NCBI GenBank assembly: GCA_000307305.1
Contig: DF158887.1
Location: 98,569 to 162,568 of the forward strand
Direction of reading: 5' to 3'
DNA from: Enterobacteriaceae bacterium B14
GTDB lineage: Bacteria; Pseudomonadota; Gammaproteobacteria; Enterobacterales; Enterobacteriaceae
DNA: 64,000 nt
The translations under genes and the position numbers were made by a program. Position 1 is the stretch's first letter, and the number at the start of each line of letters is the position of its first letter. Positions 20,769-30,149 of this stretch are shown one piece after another. Below the pieces are notes generated by a model that ran no database searches, was not told the DNA's origin, and saw nothing but the letters and a program-made list of their open reading frames with translations.

Positions 20769-21350
20769 ATGAATTTTCTCGCCCATCTTCACTTAGCCTC
20801 TCTCGCTGAAAGCTCCCTTTTAGGCAATTTAATGGCTGATTTTGTCAGGGGAAACCCATCTGAGCTTTATGCTCCAGACATTGTCTCCGGCATTATGATG
20901 CATCGTCGGGTCGATACCATGACAGATACTCTGCCAATCATTCAGAGCGCAAAGCGTGAATTCAGCCCCGCGTATCGCCGTGTGGCCCCTATCACTCTCG
21001 ATGTCGTCTGGGATCACTTCCTTGCTCGCCATTGGGATGCGTTGAATATCGGCTATTCATTAGCTGAATTTGTTCGCCACGCCCAATCACAAATAGAGCC
21101 GAATCTCACCGATACACCAGAGCGGTTTCAGTACCTGAATGCCTATATGTGGCAAGAGAGATGGTTAGAGCGCTACGCTGAATTGCCCTTTATACGGAAT
21201 GTCCTACAAGGCATGGCTAATCGTCGCCCTAAACTCAGTGCGCTAGCAGGTTCATTTACTGATGTAGAACAGCACTATGGATTGCTGGAAAATTGCTTTT
21301 GGAAATTTTACCCGCAAATGATGGCAGAGGCAGAAAAGCGAAATATTTAA
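20769..21350 (+). CDS. acpH: Acyl carrier protein phosphodiesterase
   Basis: AcpH removes the 4'-phosphopantetheine arm from holo-ACP. The product has 193 residues, the same as E. coli AcpH (YajB), and begins [20 protein letters not shown] with the conserved [19 protein letters not shown] and [13 protein letters not shown] segments. The His and Asp residues in these belong to the HD-like metal site. It is divergent from queA, as in E. coli, with about 150 bases between them. Confidence 0.95.
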   Translation: MNFLAHLHLASLAESSLLGNLMADFVRGNPSELYAPDIVSGIMMHRRVDTMTDTLPIIQSAKREFSPAYRRVAPITLDVVWDHFLARHWDALNIGYSLAEFVRHAQSQIEPNLTDTPERFQYLNAYMWQERWLERYAELPFIRNVLQGMANRRPKLSALAGSFTDVEQHYGLLENCFWKFYPQMMAEAEKRNI

Positions 21351-21553
21351 GTAGGTTAATAGCTATTTATAAGGTTTATTGTTTACATTTATCTACATGT
21401 TGGTCACTGTGATGTCATAAACAATTCATGCCTCCATAACGGAGTTTACCTTTACCTTTCTTCCTGAAAAGAATATGGTGGTTGAGAGTTTAGGCGATGG
21501 CCTTTCGTTAGGATTCATAGGCAAAAGCTATATTATTAATCGGTTTTTTAGTC

Positions 21554-21582
21554 TTTTATCACTTTATCTGAATCCCTATAAT
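21554..21582 (+). promoter_or_regulatory. Candidate promoter of the peroxiredoxin gene
   Basis: A perfect TATAAT lies at 21577-21582, about 55 bases before the peroxiredoxin ATG. The -35 position 17 bases upstream (TTTTAT, 21554-21559) is poor, so an activator such as OxyR may be needed; no OxyR site was confirmed. The remaining gap 21351-21553 holds no gene that I accept. Confidence 0.4.
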
Positions 21583-21637
21583 GGCCCCGTTCTAATATTT
21601 TACCACCAACTCAACCTCAAAATTAACGGGAGTAATT

Positions 21638-22240
21638 ATGGTCCTGGTAGCTCGTCAAGCCCCTGACTTTACCGCAGCAGCCGTTCTCGGAAGCGGTGAG
21701 ATTGTTAACAACTTCAACCTGAAAAAGCATCTGAATGGCAAAGCTGCCGTTATCTTTTTCTGGCCAATGGATTTCACCTTTGTATGTCCTTCTGAGCTGA
21801 TCGCATTCGATCATCGCTACAAAGATTTCAAAGAGAAAGGTGTTGAAGTTGTAGGTGTTTCTATCGACTCCGAATTCGTACATAACGCATGGCGTAAAAC
21901 CCCAATCGACAACGGCGGTATTGGCGAAGTTCAATACGCAATGGTTGCTGACGTTAAGCACGAAATTGCTCAAGCATATGGTGTTGAGCACCCAGAAGCC
22001 GGTGTTGCACTGCGCGGCTCTTTCTTAGTAGACAAAAACGGTGTTGTTCGCCATCAGGTTGTTAACGACCTGCCATTAGGCCGTAACATCGATGAAATGC
22101 TGCGTATGGTTGATGCGCTGCAATTCCATGAGCAACATGGCGAAGTGTGCCCAGCTCAGTGGGAAAAAGGTAAAGAAGGTATGAAAGACTCACCTGAAGG
22201 TGTAGCTAAATATCTGAAAGCAAACGCTGCTAAACTGTAA
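21638..22240 (+). CDS. Typical 2-Cys peroxiredoxin (AhpC/TSA family)
   Basis: This cytoplasmic thiol peroxidase reduces hydrogen peroxide and organic peroxides. It has 200 residues. The peroxidatic cysteine is C50 in FTFVCPSE and the resolving cysteine is C171 in GEVCPAQW, so it is a typical 2-Cys enzyme forming head-to-tail dimers. The GGIGEVQYAMVAD and C-terminal VAKYL segments are the redox-sensitive 'GGLG/YF'-type region, here GGIG. It resembles Yersinia/Helicobacter TsaA-type proteins more than E. coli AhpC, and no ahpF follows, so the reductant is probably thioredoxin. GGGAG precedes the ATG. Confidence 0.93.
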   Translation: MVLVARQAPDFTAAAVLGSGEIVNNFNLKKHLNGKAAVIFFWPMDFTFVCPSELIAFDHRYKDFKEKGVEVVGVSIDSEFVHNAWRKTPIDNGGIGEVQYAMVADVKHEIAQAYGVEHPEAGVALRGSFLVDKNGVVRHQVVNDLPLGRNIDEMLRMVDALQFHEQHGEVCPAQWEKGKEGMKDSPEGVAKYLKANAAKL

Positions 22241-22261
22241 TTAACGCGTTTGTTTGATAAG

Positions 22262-22290
22262 AGGCGGCCAATGGCCGCCTTTCTTTTTTC
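22262..22290 (+). terminator. Terminator of the peroxiredoxin gene
   Basis: AGGCGGCC (22262-22269) and GGCCGCCT (22273-22280) form a perfect eight-base stem with loop AAT, followed by TTCTTTTTTC. It lies 21 bases past the stop. Confidence 0.9.
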
Positions 22291-22352
22291 TTGAAATCTG
22301 AGCTGTTAGAGAGATAAGGGCAGAATTAACCGTCCCTATCTGAAATCATTAT

Positions 22353-23678
22353 TTAGCTCTGCTTTGACTCTGACATGACACGCCCTGGAGCAACCCTGTC
22401 CCAAAAGATAGCCAGAAGCAATACCAAAATTGATGGTGGTAACCAAGCAAGCCCTTGCTCAACCAACGGCATATGATTAGACCACTCAGGCAGAATCGCT
22501 TTAAAGTCTGAGCCTTTAATCGCGTCAATAATCCCGAACACCAAACTTACCGCCATCGCCGGAGCAACAATACGCGTAGGTGAACGCCAGTAGCGTAGCG
22601 TAAAGCTCGTCAATATTAAGACAATACATGGTGGGTAAATAGCGGTTAGAACGGGGATTGAAACCTTAATAAGGTAGCTCAAACCCAAGTTAGACATCAC
22701 CATAGAGAACAGCGCAATAATCAACACCAGAGAACGATAAGAGAGTGGTACATATTCAGAGAAAAACTCACCACAAGCACACGTTAAGCCGACTGCCGTT
22801 ACCATACAGGCGATAAATATTAGCAAGGCAAGAAAATCGCTGCCTACATTGCCGAACGCATACTGTACATAGGCATGCAAAATAGTCGCACCATTTTGCG
22901 CATGGGGTACCACAGTACCACTGGCATAACCCAACTTAAATAATCCTAAATAAATCAGCGTTAAACCGACCCCAGCAATTAAACCAGCCCAGATAGTATA
23001 ACGAGTAAGATACTTAGCATCCGTAACACCGCGAGAACGTGCAGCATTAACAATAACGATGCCGAAAACCAGAGCGCCCAGCGTATCCATTGTCAGATAA
23101 CCCTGCACAAACCCCGTAGAGACAGGTGCTTTCAGGTACTCTGCGGTGGCAGGAATATGCTCTCCCGCAGGCCATAAGACGGCAGCAACCCCCAAAATAC
23201 CTAGTGCAATAATTTTCAGCGGTGCTAAAAAGCGCCCAACAGTATCCAGTAATTTGCCCGGATAGAGAGAAACAAGCATAACCAGCGCAAAGTAGATGAG
23301 GCTATAGAAAAACAGCGTCGTTGCCGTATCGCCAATCAAAGGCGCAATACCCACTTCAAACGATACTGTAGCCGTGCGAGGAATGGCGAATAAAGGCCCA
23401 ACGCTTAAGTAGCAAACCATCGCCATTAATACCCCTGCGCGCTTGCCAATCGGGGAGCTAAGAGAATCAATACCTCCCCCGACACGAGCTATCGCAATGA
23501 TAGTAATAACAGGCAACCCTACAGCAGTAATCAAAAAGCCGATTGCGGCCCACCAAACTAATTCTCCGGCATACAGCCCAACAATAGGGGGAAATATAAT
23601 ATTGCCAGCCCCAACAAAAAGCGCAAAAGTCATAAACCCTAGAGCAATAATATCTTTAAGTGTTAATTTGTTAGTCAT
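22353..23678 (-). CDS. brnQ: Branched-chain amino acid:cation symporter BrnQ
   Basis: BrnQ imports leucine, isoleucine and valine with sodium or protons. The 441-residue membrane protein has about twelve hydrophobic segments and the LIVCS signature region [20 protein letters not shown] and [12 protein letters not shown] at its start. [17 protein letters not shown] lies near residue 95. It is monocistronic and converges on the peroxiredoxin gene. Its long upstream region (23679-24095) contains a 40-bp near-perfect palindrome. Confidence in the family is high; orthology to E. coli brnQ is inferred from similarity. Confidence 0.93.
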   Translation of the reverse strand: MTNKLTLKDIIALGFMTFALFVGAGNIIFPPIVGLYAGELVWWAAIGFLITAVGLPVITIIAIARVGGGIDSLSSPIGKRAGVLMAMVCYLSVGPLFAIPRTATVSFEVGIAPLIGDTATTLFFYSLIYFALVMLVSLYPGKLLDTVGRFLAPLKIIALGILGVAAVLWPAGEHIPATAEYLKAPVSTGFVQGYLTMDTLGALVFGIVIVNAARSRGVTDAKYLTRYTIWAGLIAGVGLTLIYLGLFKLGYASGTVVPHAQNGATILHAYVQYAFGNVGSDFLALLIFIACMVTAVGLTCACGEFFSEYVPLSYRSLVLIIALFSMVMSNLGLSYLIKVSIPVLTAIYPPCIVLILTSFTLRYWRSPTRIVAPAMAVSLVFGIIDAIKGSDFKAILPEWSNHMPLVEQGLAWLPPSILVLLLAIFWDRVAPGRVMSESKQS

Positions 23679-23770
23679 AATGATGTGTCATAAAAATATA
23701 CAGTGTTATTGAAAAATAAGTCGCATAACCTCAATTACCACCTCTATCTCTCGCTGTATCTTATGCAACG

Positions 23771-23810
23771 TATTAATTAACCACTGGAATGAGCCACTGG
23801 TTAATTAATA
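23771..23810. repeat. 40-bp near-perfect inverted repeat upstream of brnQ
   Basis: Left arm 23771-23787 (TATTAATTAACCACTGG) and right arm 23794-23810 are inverted copies with one mismatch in 17 bases, separated by AATGAG. It lies 93 bases before the brnQ start in an otherwise featureless gap (23679-24095). There is no T-run on either side, so it is not a standard terminator. It could be an operator or an RNA hairpin in a long brnQ leader. Confidence 0.75.
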
Positions 23811-24095
23811 GATTTAGGATATCGGAAATGACAGAGACCAAGACAGAGGCTTCAGCATGAACTTGAACGGGTGCAAGTAAACACTTTTATGCCTATAGAG
23901 TACAAGTGTGATAAGGAATTGCGGTATATATCACTGTAAAAATAGCTCGTAACAACCATAAAACGCCAAAAACATCAGCATCAATAACCTTTTAATTTGG
24001 TTGCAATTCATACAGCTATTGTAAAAGAACCCACCTTTAAGCACTTATTCACGCCACACCATTGATACAAAATCATCAATGTCAAAAGTGCCTGC

Positions 24096-25430
24096 TTATA
24101 CCTTAACCAATGAAACGACACGGCGCCTTCCTGACTCTTTTGCTTGATACAGTAATTGATCCGCTTGCTCAATAAGGGATAACAGCGTCTCATCACCAAG
24201 ACTATTCACCGTTAGAGCACCGATGCTGATACTCACCTGCCACAGTTCATCGCTATTTTCACTGTGAACACGCATCATTCCATTGAGTATTCCCGTAGAA
24301 ATACGCTGTGCAATATCTCCTCCGGCATTAGGAAGCAACGCAAGGAACTCTTCACCACCAAAACGGGCGCAGAGGTCAACACCGCTGCGTGTATTGCCAT
24401 TAATGATGGAAGCCACCTGCCGGATACATTCATCTCCAGAGAGGTGCCCGAAGGTGTCATTGAATTGTTTGAAATGGTCAATATCCAGAACCAAAATGGA
24501 TAGAGGAGCTGAACCATGCCGCATTTGGGACAATATGATATTAGCTTTGTGATAAAACGCCTGTTTATTAAGCAGGTTAGTCATTGGATCTGTTTCATTC
24601 TCAACGACGAGAACTTGATTACGATGATGCATATCTTCAAAAATCATTACCGCCTGTTTAGTAATATAAAGAGGTAAACATAGGGCACCTGCAACATCAA
24701 AAAAACGTGAAAGATACCAAGTCCAATAATTAACTGCATAAAATGAGGGAGAAATAACGATACCCATTGACGCAAATAATGTTGAAAGAGCGAGAAACAT
24801 ATAAAGCTGGGTGCCCTTCTCCATCCATACAACAATATAAAGTGATATAGCCAAATAAACTAAAGAGAGAAGAAAATAGAATTGATGTGAATAAGCCTGC
24901 TCAATAGTTAATAGCCACGTAGCAAAGGTGTTGTAATGATAACTCAGTATCCAAACTAACGCAGGAATAAAAATAAGCGCTAATAATATAAATTTCGCCT
25001 TCCTATTAAAGTTATTCATCAACCAATTAGGCGTCTTATTCTCCACTCTCAATGCCAATATAAGCATGAAGGGATACATTATTCTGTCACAAACCCAAAG
25101 CCACTCAAATTCAATAGTGATTTTGATAAAATTGTAATAGGCACCTAGAGAAAAGCAGACATAGAGAATACACGCTAACCCAATGAAAAGCTGCGCTCCC
25201 CCGACAATGGCATAGGAAGGCCGAGGCCGAATTTTAGAAAGCGTAAAAAGCATATAGCCAGAGAAGAGGTAGCACAGAAAAATGCAGGTGATATATACAA
25301 CATGAAATTGAGGTACGATAAAGCGTTCCAATGGATAGAACGCAGCTGCAATCGAGGCGCAAAATGCCAACGAATACAGGAAGAGATAGACTATTAAATA
25401 ATTAACGCCTTGCCGAGTGATTCTGTACAT
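24096..25430 (-). CDS. Membrane-anchored diguanylate cyclase (GGDEF)
   Basis: This 444-residue protein has about seven or eight membrane helices in residues 10-260, of an unrecognised MASE-like type. A GGDEF domain follows from DPMTNLLNKQAFYHKA (about residue 285) to the C-terminus. The active motif GGEEF is at 358-362, preceded by LDIDHFKQFNDTFGHLSGD, so GTP-to-c-di-GMP synthesis is expected at the inner membrane. The inhibitory RxxD site five residues before GGEEF is absent (SGVD instead), so product feedback is probably weak. It is 43 bases downstream of an EAL phosphodiesterase gene in the same direction, probably one operon. Confidence 0.9.
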   Translation of the reverse strand: MYRITRQGVNYLIVYLFLYSLAFCASIAAAFYPLERFIVPQFHVVYITCIFLCYLFSGYMLFTLSKIRPRPSYAIVGGAQLFIGLACILYVCFSLGAYYNFIKITIEFEWLWVCDRIMYPFMLILALRVENKTPNWLMNNFNRKAKFILLALIFIPALVWILSYHYNTFATWLLTIEQAYSHQFYFLLSLVYLAISLYIVVWMEKGTQLYMFLALSTLFASMGIVISPSFYAVNYWTWYLSRFFDVAGALCLPLYITKQAVMIFEDMHHRNQVLVVENETDPMTNLLNKQAFYHKANIILSQMRHGSAPLSILVLDIDHFKQFNDTFGHLSGDECIRQVASIINGNTRSGVDLCARFGGEEFLALLPNAGGDIAQRISTGILNGMMRVHSENSDELWQVSISIGALTVNSLGDETLLSLIEQADQLLYQAKESGRRRVVSLVKV

Positions 25431-25473
25431 TGCAATAACCTACTCTCTTCCTCTATCGATAGAGTGCGCATTT

Positions 25474-27672
25474 TTATAATTCACTTAATCGTTGTGGACG
25501 CCCCGTTAAATAACCTTGCAAATAATCAACGCCCAGTTTTTTGAGTGCAGCTTTTTGCTCTTCAGTCTCCACAAACTCTGCTACCACTGTCATATTCTTT
25601 AATCTGGCGACTTGGCACATAGACTCAACAATATGATAGTCCACTTTACTATCTAATAAATGAGTAATAAAGCTGCCATCTATCTTTAGAATATCTGCTT
25701 GAAACGCTTTTAAGCGATTATAGCTGGCATAGCCTGTGCCAAAATCATCAATAGCAATTCGGCATCCCCAATTTCTTAATTGTACAAGAGTCAACAGAGC
25801 TTGAGAGCTGTCTTGTAGCAAATGAGATTCTGTCACCTCTAATACGAGCTGGTAAGATTCAATGCGATAATTTGCCATTAATAGCGTCACATCATTGAGC
25901 AATGAGGGGCGGCAAATCGATTCAGGTGAAAGATTGACGGCTAAACGTAAACTCGGCAAACGCTCTCTGTGTTCATCCATAAACTGCATCGTTTTCTTGA
26001 GAACCCAGATGTCTAAATCATACGACAACCCAAACTCATGCACGATAGGCAAAAACTCGTTAGGCGAGATAAGCTCCCCCGTTTCCCCTACCAAGCGGCA
26101 TAACACCTCATAATAACGATCGCCGCGAAACCCGACGATAGGCTGTACCATCAAGACAAAATTATCATCGTCCAACGCATGTTGAACCTTCTGCAGTAAC
26201 ACAACCTTAGACTGAATATGCAATTGCAGCTGCTCATAATTTAAATGAGCACCTTGTGGAATACCTTTGCTTAAAGACTCCTCAGCGATAGTACTCAGCT
26301 CACCGAGTAGCGAGTTCAAATGCTTAACTGGCGACTTAACCGAGCTGTACCCTAAACCATAGTGTGGATGTATTGGCATCCCATTCCATCTAAGCCGGAA
26401 CTGACGTAGCTTTTGTTCAACTGCAATGAGCGTTTGCTCTGATGCTTCAGGGTTTAAACGTATGACCAAATCGTACTCAGGAAGTTGGTACAGTCTCTCA
26501 TCATCGCCAAGAATCGGCTGTAGCACTTCTGCAATGTTTTGTTTAAATTCAATTCGCCACTGAATGCCATAAGCACGGCTCAGCACATCGAGATTCGCCA
26601 TTCGAATAAAGCAGATCACCGACTCTTCATGCAGCGCTAAATCACGCGTCAACCAGCGTAAGTTGGGTAAACCAGTTACCGGATCAACCAGTGCTGAGTA
26701 TCTCGTCTTACGGTGTATTATCCGTTGGCGAGAACTTATCGTTGCAACCAAAATAATGGTGATGGTGAACACGGTCAGCAGCGATATAGAAAATGTCAGA
26801 CTTTGATAGAGATTGTCGGAATAAAGTAGCCCAGGATAATTTGTTAGCAAAACCCACAGCGTAATCGTCCAAACAATGCCCACAAGGATGAAACCAAATC
26901 TCATCGCGCCATATAACATGACAGGAAGCAACAGAGACAGAGGGTAGTTACTCAGCAGAATATTTTGATCGTCATACTCATATGTCAGTAACTTAACCAA
27001 TACGGATAGCGCCAAAAACCAAATGGCTAGCTCGGTTTTAGTGACACTCAGCGTAAACTCTCGTTTCATCCACTCAATCAAAATAAAGAAGAAACGTGGG
27101 CGTAGAGCAATGCGAACAAGATAATAGATGGGAGGTACCGCAGCGATGCATGCCAGCAACACGCCCTGATAATTCAGCAATGCCCTTAAGCTAAACCCCT
27201 GCCCCGGCAAAAGTCCCAATTTAGGCGGCAACAATTCAAAATCAACACTGACCTGTACGCCACTAACAAAAAATACTGGTAAAACAATTATTAACCAAAA
27301 TGCGCGTACTTTGGTCAGTCTTAATATGCCATGATAAGAAGACCAACGCCGCCGCATCTGCATTCTATAACCAAACCAACACACTAAAAGAGAGAACAAG
27401 TACCACGTCGAAATAACCAATACAGAATCAAACTCCAGCCATGAACTGTAATAAATCAACAACCCGACAAAGATCCCTGGTAATGCAGTAATGTCATACA
27501 ACATTAATAGCACCAGACAAACTGCCATGGAAAGAAACATCAGATACACATTGCCATCGAGAACAAATGTCGGTGACAGGCATGAAGAAAGTGGAATGAG
27601 TGTCATTCCTAAAAAGAGAGGTATTCCCCACCACGATGCTAATCGTTTTCTTAGTAATTTTATGTTAAGCAT
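25474..27672 (-). CDS. pdeF: Membrane c-di-GMP phosphodiesterase, PdeF (YfgF)-like, MASE1-type/degenerate GGDEF/EAL
   Basis: The 732 residues resemble E. coli PdeF (747) in length and in stretches such as KRLASWWGIPLFL at the start. Residues 1-320 hold about nine membrane helices. A degenerate GGDEF domain follows (DPVTGLPNLRWLTRDL; the GGDEF loop reads PEYDL), so no cyclase activity is expected. The EAL domain (about 500-732) keeps the metal and catalytic residues: EVL at 522-524, NLSPES, EVTES, IDDFGTGYASYNRLK, LKIDGSF, EFVE and LQGYLTG. It is therefore probably an active phosphodiesterase. It is the first gene of a unit with the diguanylate cyclase. No clear ribosome-binding site precedes the ATG. 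Orthology to pdeF is from memory of the E. coli sequence. Confidence 0.8.
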   Translation of the reverse strand: MLNIKLLRKRLASWWGIPLFLGMTLIPLSSCLSPTFVLDGNVYLMFLSMAVCLVLLMLYDITALPGIFVGLLIYYSSWLEFDSVLVISTWYLFSLLVCWFGYRMQMRRRWSSYHGILRLTKVRAFWLIIVLPVFFVSGVQVSVDFELLPPKLGLLPGQGFSLRALLNYQGVLLACIAAVPPIYYLVRIALRPRFFFILIEWMKREFTLSVTKTELAIWFLALSVLVKLLTYEYDDQNILLSNYPLSLLLPVMLYGAMRFGFILVGIVWTITLWVLLTNYPGLLYSDNLYQSLTFSISLLTVFTITIILVATISSRQRIIHRKTRYSALVDPVTGLPNLRWLTRDLALHEESVICFIRMANLDVLSRAYGIQWRIEFKQNIAEVLQPILGDDERLYQLPEYDLVIRLNPEASEQTLIAVEQKLRQFRLRWNGMPIHPHYGLGYSSVKSPVKHLNSLLGELSTIAEESLSKGIPQGAHLNYEQLQLHIQSKVVLLQKVQHALDDDNFVLMVQPIVGFRGDRYYEVLCRLVGETGELISPNEFLPIVHEFGLSYDLDIWVLKKTMQFMDEHRERLPSLRLAVNLSPESICRPSLLNDVTLLMANYRIESYQLVLEVTESHLLQDSSQALLTLVQLRNWGCRIAIDDFGTGYASYNRLKAFQADILKIDGSFITHLLDSKVDYHIVESMCQVARLKNMTVVAEFVETEEQKAALKKLGVDYLQGYLTGRPQRLSEL

Positions 27673-28307
27673 GTATATATTTTATACGGCAGAAAAACAT
27701 CATGTTACCTGCAGTGATATAAGGGTAAATGAATAAAAAAATACGCACCACTCATATTGAAATTTTCATTTTTATATAAAAATCAAATAGTAAGCGCATC
27801 ACCAACAACTATCGAAAAAGAATATATTGAGGTTACCACCCACTGAACAAGTGGTAATAAAGTTACCATATTATGCTTTAATAGTTTATTATTTTAATGA
27901 CATCGAATCACAAAGAATATAACTCTCCCTGTCATTATTTACTTAATTAATAAATTTCACTTACCTATAAAAAATAAAAAATAATCATTAACAAAATAAA
28001 TGATATTTATAAATATAATTACCGGAATTAATCACTAAAAATAAACATATAGCCAAGATAGTATCTGCTTTCGGTATCTTCGTATGATAACACAGCCTTA
28101 TATTTCCCTGTCTACCGAAACATGCTCTATGAGCTCGTATCTCTGCCATGCTAATAATTCGATTATTGTTGATGAGATGCTTAATCAGTGAGGCGCCTTG
28201 TTAGTTGAACGTACATTATTCTCACTCCACTCTTTACCTCTAGAACATTGCTCAGATAACGCTGCTAAGGTAAAGTCGCCCCTTTTTATCGTTGCAGGGG
28301 CAAAATA
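27673..28307. other. AT-rich intergenic region between pdeF-like gene and yegD
   Basis: These 635 bases hold no credible gene. They must contain the divergent promoters. An inverted repeat TTACCAC (27833-27839) / GTGGTAA (27851-27857) is present, with an additional direct GTTACC copy at 27862-27867, making a possible operator cluster. Confidence 0.45.
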
Positions 28308-29660
28308 ATGTTTATCGGCTTTGACTATGGCACCGCAAACTGCTCAGTTGCCACCATGAAGAATGGTATGCCGGACATGCTGCCATTAGAAAATGGCTCA
28401 CCTTACCTTCCTTCTATGTTATGTGCCCCGACAAGAGAAAGCGTAAGTGAATACTTGCATCGCTTTTGGCACATACCGACTGGCAGCGATGAGAGTCAAC
28501 AGCTGTTGCAACGAGCCATCACCTTCAACCGAGAAGAAGATATTCGCCTTACTCAAGAGAGCCTGCTACTGGGCAACCAAGCATTACAAAACTACCTCAC
28601 TGATTCAGAAGATGTTTACTTCGTACGCTCACCCAAATCATTTTTAGGTGCCAATGGCTTAAAACCACAGCAAATCGCCTTATTTGAAGATCTGGTCTGT
28701 GCCATGATGGTTCATATCAAGCAGCAATCAGAAGCCTTATTAGATAACGAGATTACTCAGACAGTAATAGGCCGCCCTATCAACTTTCAGGGCTCCGGCG
28801 GTGATGATGCCAACTTGCAAGCCGAAGGTATTCTTTTGCGCGCGGCTCAAAGAGCTGGCTTTCGCGATATCATCTTCCAATTTGAACCTGTCGCTGCGGG
28901 GTTAGATTTCGAAGTGACACTAAGTGATGAAAAGGCCGTACTGGTCGTTGATATCGGCGGTGGCACAACAGACTGTTCATTATTGCTAATGGGGCCGAAA
29001 TGGCGTGAAAGCCGCGATCGTGAACAGAGCTTGTTGGGGCACAGCGGGTGCCGAGTCGGCGGCAACGATTTAGATATCATGCTCGCCTTTAAGCAAATCA
29101 TGCCGCTTCTCGGTTTAGGCGGTACCACCACAAAAGGGATCGCCATCCCAACGTTACCTTACTGGAATGCCATCGCGACCAACGATATCCCTGCACAGAG
29201 TGATTTTTACAGCGCCAGTAACCGCCGACTGCTGCAAGACCTTATACGTGACGCATCTGAGCCGCAAAAAGTCGCTCTGCTATTAGAGGTCTATCAACAA
29301 CGTTTGAGCTATCGGCTCGTGAGAAAAGCAGAAGAGAGTAAAATTGCCCTCTCGGAGAATGAAATGACGACGGTGGATATCTCTTTCTTACAAGAAGCAC
29401 TCACCAAACAGATCACTGTTAATGAGTTGAATGAATCAATTGAACAGCCTTTATTGCGTATTCAACAGCAAGTAGAAAGTGCGTTGTCCCATAGCCAAAT
29501 AAAGCCTGACGTGATTTATCTCACCGGAGGAAGTGCTCGCTCACCACTTATTCGCCAACAACTACAACGCCAGCTACCCGGTATTCCTCTTGTGAGCGGA
29601 AATGATTTCGGCTCCGTTACCGCGGGTTTAGCACGCTGGGCAAATACGCAATTTCGATAG
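28308..29660 (+). CDS. yegD: Hsp70-family ATPase YegD
   Basis: YegD is an actin-like Hsp70 relative lacking a substrate-binding domain. The 450 residues equal E. coli YegD. The phosphate-1 loop MFIGFDYGTANCSVA, the VLVVDIGGGTTDCSLLLMG phosphate-2 loop (about residue 210), and the adenosine motif VIYLTGGSARSPLI near 405 are all visible. SPKSFLGANGLKPQQIALFED is a YegD-specific segment. Its physiological role is not established. It is divergent from the c-di-GMP genes across a long AT-rich gap. No rightward terminator is apparent directly after it. Confidence 0.95.
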   Translation: MFIGFDYGTANCSVATMKNGMPDMLPLENGSPYLPSMLCAPTRESVSEYLHRFWHIPTGSDESQQLLQRAITFNREEDIRLTQESLLLGNQALQNYLTDSEDVYFVRSPKSFLGANGLKPQQIALFEDLVCAMMVHIKQQSEALLDNEITQTVIGRPINFQGSGGDDANLQAEGILLRAAQRAGFRDIIFQFEPVAAGLDFEVTLSDEKAVLVVDIGGGTTDCSLLLMGPKWRESRDREQSLLGHSGCRVGGNDLDIMLAFKQIMPLLGLGGTTTKGIAIPTLPYWNAIATNDIPAQSDFYSASNRRLLQDLIRDASEPQKVALLLEVYQQRLSYRLVRKAEESKIALSENEMTTVDISFLQEALTKQITVNELNESIEQPLLRIQQQVESALSHSQIKPDVIYLTGGSARSPLIRQQLQRQLPGIPLVSGNDFGSVTAGLARWANTQFR

Positions 29661-29678
29661 TTAAACTGATAACGCTGA

Positions 29679-29714
29679 TAGCCAAAAAACAAAAACCCCG
29701 CTAGACAGGCGGGG
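29679..29714 (-). terminator. Leftward terminator between yegD and the hydrolase gene
   Basis: CCCCGC (29696-29701) and GCGGGG (29709-29714) pair around the loop TAGACAG. Read on the reverse strand the stem is followed by TTTTTGTTTTTTGGC, so it would stop leftward transcription from the hydrolase operon about 440 bases away. In the forward direction no T-run follows. Confidence 0.7.
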
Positions 29715-30149
29715 TATATGTTGGCTTCCTAGCCAGGATTCAATGAGGGCGCAACGAATCTGTATAAGTAGACTTTGGCGATTTCACTTAGTTCAAAAAA
29801 ATATTCTTTTTACAAAAAAAATTTTCAATATCGCTTTTTAGCACACAAAAAATTCCATACAAAACACCTCATAACACCCATCAGCCAATCTCAAAAGAAA
29901 AACCTTCCCTACTTAATCTCACGCTTCAGCCCTCTCTTGAAACAAATATTATTGATAACCCTGCACATTATCTAAAATTAAAATTTATAGAATTCTAATG
30001 AATCGCAGTGACGACAAAAAGGCATTAAAAATATCGCCATAGCTCGTTAATGGACATAACTAAATCAAGCTAAGTAATCATACATATTGATATTTCATCT
30101 CACACTCCCCGTTAAAGCTAGCCATACCGGACAAGATATGGCTTTCGAT
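29715..30149. other. AT-rich stretch without an accepted gene
   Basis: These 435 bases are rich in A-runs. A 66-codon open frame at 29775-29975 lacks a ribosome-binding site and has a low-complexity Lys/Phe composition, so it is not accepted. Only a short GGCTTCCTAGCC dyad near 29724-29735 stands out. Confidence 0.4.

Noticed and set aside
21475..21666. 63-codon open frame upstream of the peroxiredoxin
   Set aside because: It overlaps the promoter and the real start of the peroxiredoxin gene and has an unconvincing composition.
27673..28307. Possible small RNA or CRISPR-like array in the long AT-rich gap
   Set aside because: Only one short inverted repeat is present. There are no regularly spaced repeats and no terminator-like U-run to define an sRNA.
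29775..29975. 66-codon open frame in the AT-rich gap after yegD
   Set aside because: Low-complexity Lys/Phe/Ser content, no ribosome-binding site, no recognisable domain.
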